NCBI RefSeq assembly: GCF_030056575.1
Contig: NZ_JASHHX010000001.1
Span: 124,001 to 188,000, forward strand
Length of the DNA stretch: 64,000 nt
DNA from: Rhodoblastus sp. 17X3
GTDB taxonomy: Bacteria > Pseudomonadota > Alphaproteobacteria > Rhizobiales > Beijerinckiaceae
Reading direction: 5' to 3'
Each line of letters opens with the position of its first letter. The first letter of the stretch is position 1. Below are positions 62,121-64,000 of the stretch, in pieces. A program made the position numbers and the translations under genes. The notes beneath the pieces are model-generated. The model was not told where the DNA came from. It did no database searches and saw nothing but the letters and a program-made list of their open reading frames with translations.

Positions 62121-62843
62121 ATGACCATCGAGACGACCGAGGATGATCGGGAAATCGCTCCGAAGGCGGGCAGGACGCTCGTCGAAAGCGCCTATGCGAC
62201 CCTGCGGCGCGAGATCCTCGACGGCGCCTATGAGCCGGGCGCAAAACTTCGGACGGAGGAATTGCGGGCGCGCTATAATATCAGCGGCAGCACGATGCGC
62301 GAGGCGCTGACGCGCCTGCTCGGCGAGGCGCTGGTGACATCCGAGGGGCAGCGCGGCTTTCGCGTCGCGCCCGCGTCGCTCGAGGACTTTCGCGATCTGA
62401 CCGAGGTGCGCAAGCTGATCGAAACCGAGGCGTTGCGGCAGGCGATCGCGGTTGGCGACGAGGCCTGGGAAAGCCAGATCGTCGCCACGTTTTACCGGCT
62501 GTCCAAGGTCGAGGAGCGTCTCGCGGAAGACCCCGCGGCGCCATTGAGCGAATTCGAAGCGCGCAATCGCGAATTTCATCACGCGCTGATCGCCGCCTGC
62601 CCGTCGCGCTGGCTGCATCACATGATCGGCCTGCTCTTTCAGCAATCCGAGCGTTACCGCCGCATCGCGCTGGCAAAACGCACGGTCCCCCGCGACGTCC
62701 ACGCCGAGCACCGCGCCATTTTCGACGCCACGCTCGCCCGCAATACCGAGCTCGCGTGCCAGCTCACCATGGATCATATCGAACGGACGCTGACGGTCCT
62801 GCGCACCGCGCTTGAGCCGCCAGGCTTCCAGAGGGCCCGGTGA
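62121..62843 (+). CDS. GntR-family (FCD domain) transcription regulator
   Basis: The 240-residue regulator has the winged HTH near the N-terminus (SAYATLRREILDGAYEPGAK, then YNISGSTMREALTRL) and an FCD effector domain with RKLIETEALRQAIAVGDEAW, FEARNREFHHALIAACPSRW and the metal-binding HAEHRAIFDATLAR. FCD-GntR proteins often sense catabolites or acyl compounds. Divergence from dmpK and the two palindromes imply control of the phenol operon, as for AphS or BphS-type repressors; the direction of effect is inferred. The ATG at 62121 is preceded by AGGA. Confidence 0.9.
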   Translation: MTIETTEDDREIAPKAGRTLVESAYATLRREILDGAYEPGAKLRTEELRARYNISGSTMREALTRLLGEALVTSEGQRGFRVAPASLEDFRDLTEVRKLIETEALRQAIAVGDEAWESQIVATFYRLSKVEERLAEDPAAPLSEFEARNREFHHALIAACPSRWLHHMIGLLFQQSERYRRIALAKRTVPRDVHAEHRAIFDATLARNTELACQLTMDHIERTLTVLRTALEPPGFQRAR

Positions 62844-62846
62844 GGC

Positions 62847-63011
62847 TTAGTTCAGGCCGTTGGAGACCGAGCTGAATTTGGCGTTGAGATTGGTTCCGAC
62901 GGTCTTCAGCCCGGTGATGACGACAAGGGCGATGAAGGAGGCGATCAGCCCATATTCTACGGCGGTCGCTCCGGACTCATTGCCGAGGAAGCTCGAAATC
63001 AGTTTGCCCAT
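62847..63011 (-). CDS. flp: Flp/Fap-type pilin
   Basis: The 54-residue prepilin has the processing site and start of the mature helix in ESGATAVEYGLIASFIALVV (Glu5 after the G-ATAVE cut) and a short C-terminus. It is the subunit of a Tad-type adhesive pilus, exported and cleaved by a prepilin peptidase. No other Tad genes are in view. The ATG at 63011 is chosen for its GGGAG spacing. It is convergent with the GntR gene. Confidence 0.9.
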   Translation of the reverse strand: MGKLISSFLGNESGATAVEYGLIASFIALVVITGLKTVGTNLNAKFSSVSNGLN

Positions 63012-63179
63012 AATCATTTCTCCCTGAAATTTCTGGCGGCTCACGCCTTCGTCGCGCGTCGGCCTCGCTCGACTGTTCTAGCGCGAAAGAATTCGGGGGA
63101 GTTTAATCGAAAGCGCGCGGCCGGGTTAACGGGCCGTATCCAAAATGAAAGATTGAAGCCTGCCGCTCCGGCCCGCCGA

Positions 63180-63848
63180 TCAGGCGGCGGAGGCTGGCGA
63201 TTTTGGCGCGGCTTTCGGGGCTCCCGCGCCGTCCACCCAAAAAGCTTCGTCGGCCATATCCAGCATCGGCGCGTCGGCGGCGGAGCGGCCATAGGCGACG
63301 CAATGTCCGATTCCGCCCCGGCCGATCGCGCCCTGGGCGGAAAGCCACGCGTAGATTCGCCTGACCTTTTCCTGGCCCTGGCAATCGCCGCCGGCCAGCG
63401 CGCCGGTGGCCCGGCTGTCGGCGTCGAGGGCGAGCCGCGAGCAGATCACATGGTCGAAGCCTTCGCGACTGGCCCAGGGCTCGAGATAGAGGTCGAGCGC
63501 GGCGCCGACCAGAATGCAGAGCCTGCCCTCGTCGCGCCGCCGCCGGACCTCTGTCATCATGGTTTCCCGCAACAGGCGCGGGACGCCGTCCTGCGCGAAT
63601 GTCGCCCCGAGGGCGCGGAGATCGTCAATATGGCGTCCGCCGAGGGCGGCGGCCAGCAGGCGCTCTTTGGCGTTATCGTCCCGGGTCAGGCGGAGGGCGT
63701 TGCCGGCGAGCCAGGGCGAGCTTGCCGCCAGCGCGCGGCCCAGAGCCAGCGGACCGATCGCTTCCCGCAGAAAGGGCAGCAGACTATCGCGGCGGGACAG
63801 CGCGCCGTCGAAGTCGAACAAGGCAAGATCTCGGCTCACTGCGGTCAT
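63180..63848 (-). CDS. HAD-IB-like protein with degenerate motifs
   Basis: The 222-residue product has HAD motif I LALFDFDGALSRRDSLLPFL, where the canonical D-x-D-G-T has Ala instead of Thr. The motif II region CILVGAALDLYLEPW has Gly where Ser or Thr is usual. Motif III Lys is in QGQEKVRRIYAW, and motif IV is YGRSAADAPML, where the first Asp of G-D-S-x-x-D is Arg. The fold is clear, but phosphatase activity may be lost or altered. It stands alone on the minus strand. Confidence 0.8.
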   Translation of the reverse strand: MTAVSRDLALFDFDGALSRRDSLLPFLREAIGPLALGRALAASSPWLAGNALRLTRDDNAKERLLAAALGGRHIDDLRALGATFAQDGVPRLLRETMMTEVRRRRDEGRLCILVGAALDLYLEPWASREGFDHVICSRLALDADSRATGALAGGDCQGQEKVRRIYAWLSAQGAIGRGGIGHCVAYGRSAADAPMLDMADEAFWVDGAGAPKAAPKSPASAA

Positions 63849-63967
63849 TTCTTGACGTTCGATTCAGTAAAATGCCCAGTCGCCGGCGTATTGAAGCGCC
63901 GGAAGGCCGGCGGAGCGGGCGGCGAAGGAGCGATGCGGCCTAAGCAGAATCCAGAAAGGGAAACAGG

Positions 63968-64000
63968 GTGCGCGAACTGACGCCCCCTTCCGGCGCTTTT
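63968..64000 (+). CDS. Possible start of an unidentified gene (partial, window edge)
   Basis: A GTG at 63968 opens a frame MRELTPPSGAF to the window end, with AAGGGA upstream at about 63953. Eleven codons cannot identify a product. The preceding 119 bases show no other gene. Confidence 0.3.
   Translation, partial: MRELTPPSGAF

Noticed and set aside
1-64000. CRISPR array
   Set aside because: No regularly spaced 25-40-base direct repeats with unique spacers were seen; the repeats present are hairpin repeats or a 21-bp tandem.

Overview
The window looks like a chromosomal segment of a GC-rich alphaproteobacterium, most likely of the order Hyphomicrobiales (Beijerinckiaceae/Methylocystaceae-like). 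The first block, rpmH-rnpA-yidC-engB-argB-pyrimidine nucleotidase on the minus strand, is the arrangement common in that order. The placement is an inference from gene order and protein style, not from a database search.

Layout. (1) 1-4326: housekeeping genes for ribosome and RNase P components, the membrane insertase, ribosome assembly and arginine synthesis. (2) 4614-4690: tRNA-Arg(ACG), whose last 53 bases plus two flanking T are repeated exactly at 20002-20056. The two 55-base copies bound a 15.4-kb integrative element with a P4-type tyrosine integrase next to the right end. Its right half is a tightly coupled minus-strand run: replication ATPase, RuvC-like resolvase, HTH protein, terminase subunits, an HK97-gp10-like protein and a prohead-protease-like protein. 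I see no portal, major capsid or tail genes. Its left half carries unrelated cargo: a DsrC/TusE paralogue, a cupin, a Tat-exported protein, an XRE regulator, a VIT1/CCC1-type transporter and a decayed ParB-like gene. (3) 20225-22815: SpoU methyltransferase, ParB-like protein and an exported cytochrome c. (4) 23161-37782: a polysaccharide/glycan island with an acyltransferase, a GT32-like enzyme, two GT92-like enzymes, an exported alginate-lyase-like protein and two very large multidomain glycosyltransferases. Several share a beta-rich GW domain.

(5) 38445-62843: a near-complete aromatic hydrocarbon pathway. A toluene/benzene-type four-component diiron monooxygenase (tmoABCDEF, plus strand) is preceded by an OmpW-type outer-membrane channel. 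Both transcription units have an almost identical sigma-54 promoter and two upstream activator sites at the same spacing, and an XylR/DmpR/TbuT-type activator follows tmoF. A second, minus-strand operon encodes a multicomponent phenol hydroxylase (dmpKLMNOP), a dmpQ-like ferredoxin, catechol 2,3-dioxygenase, a HbpS/GlcG-like protein and the whole lower meta-cleavage pathway (dmpC, E, F, G, H, I). The ring-fission hydrolase (dmpD-like), an SDR and an HpaI-type aldolase lie nearby. The expected flow is arene to phenol to catechol to 2-hydroxymuconic semialdehyde, then pyruvate plus acetyl-CoA. A GntR/FCD regulator is divergent from the phenol operon. An AT-rich ATATCGATAT-like element occurs between them and at three other intergenic points in this cluster.

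(6) 62847-64000: an Flp-type pilin, a HAD-like protein with altered catalytic motifs, and possibly the start of another gene.
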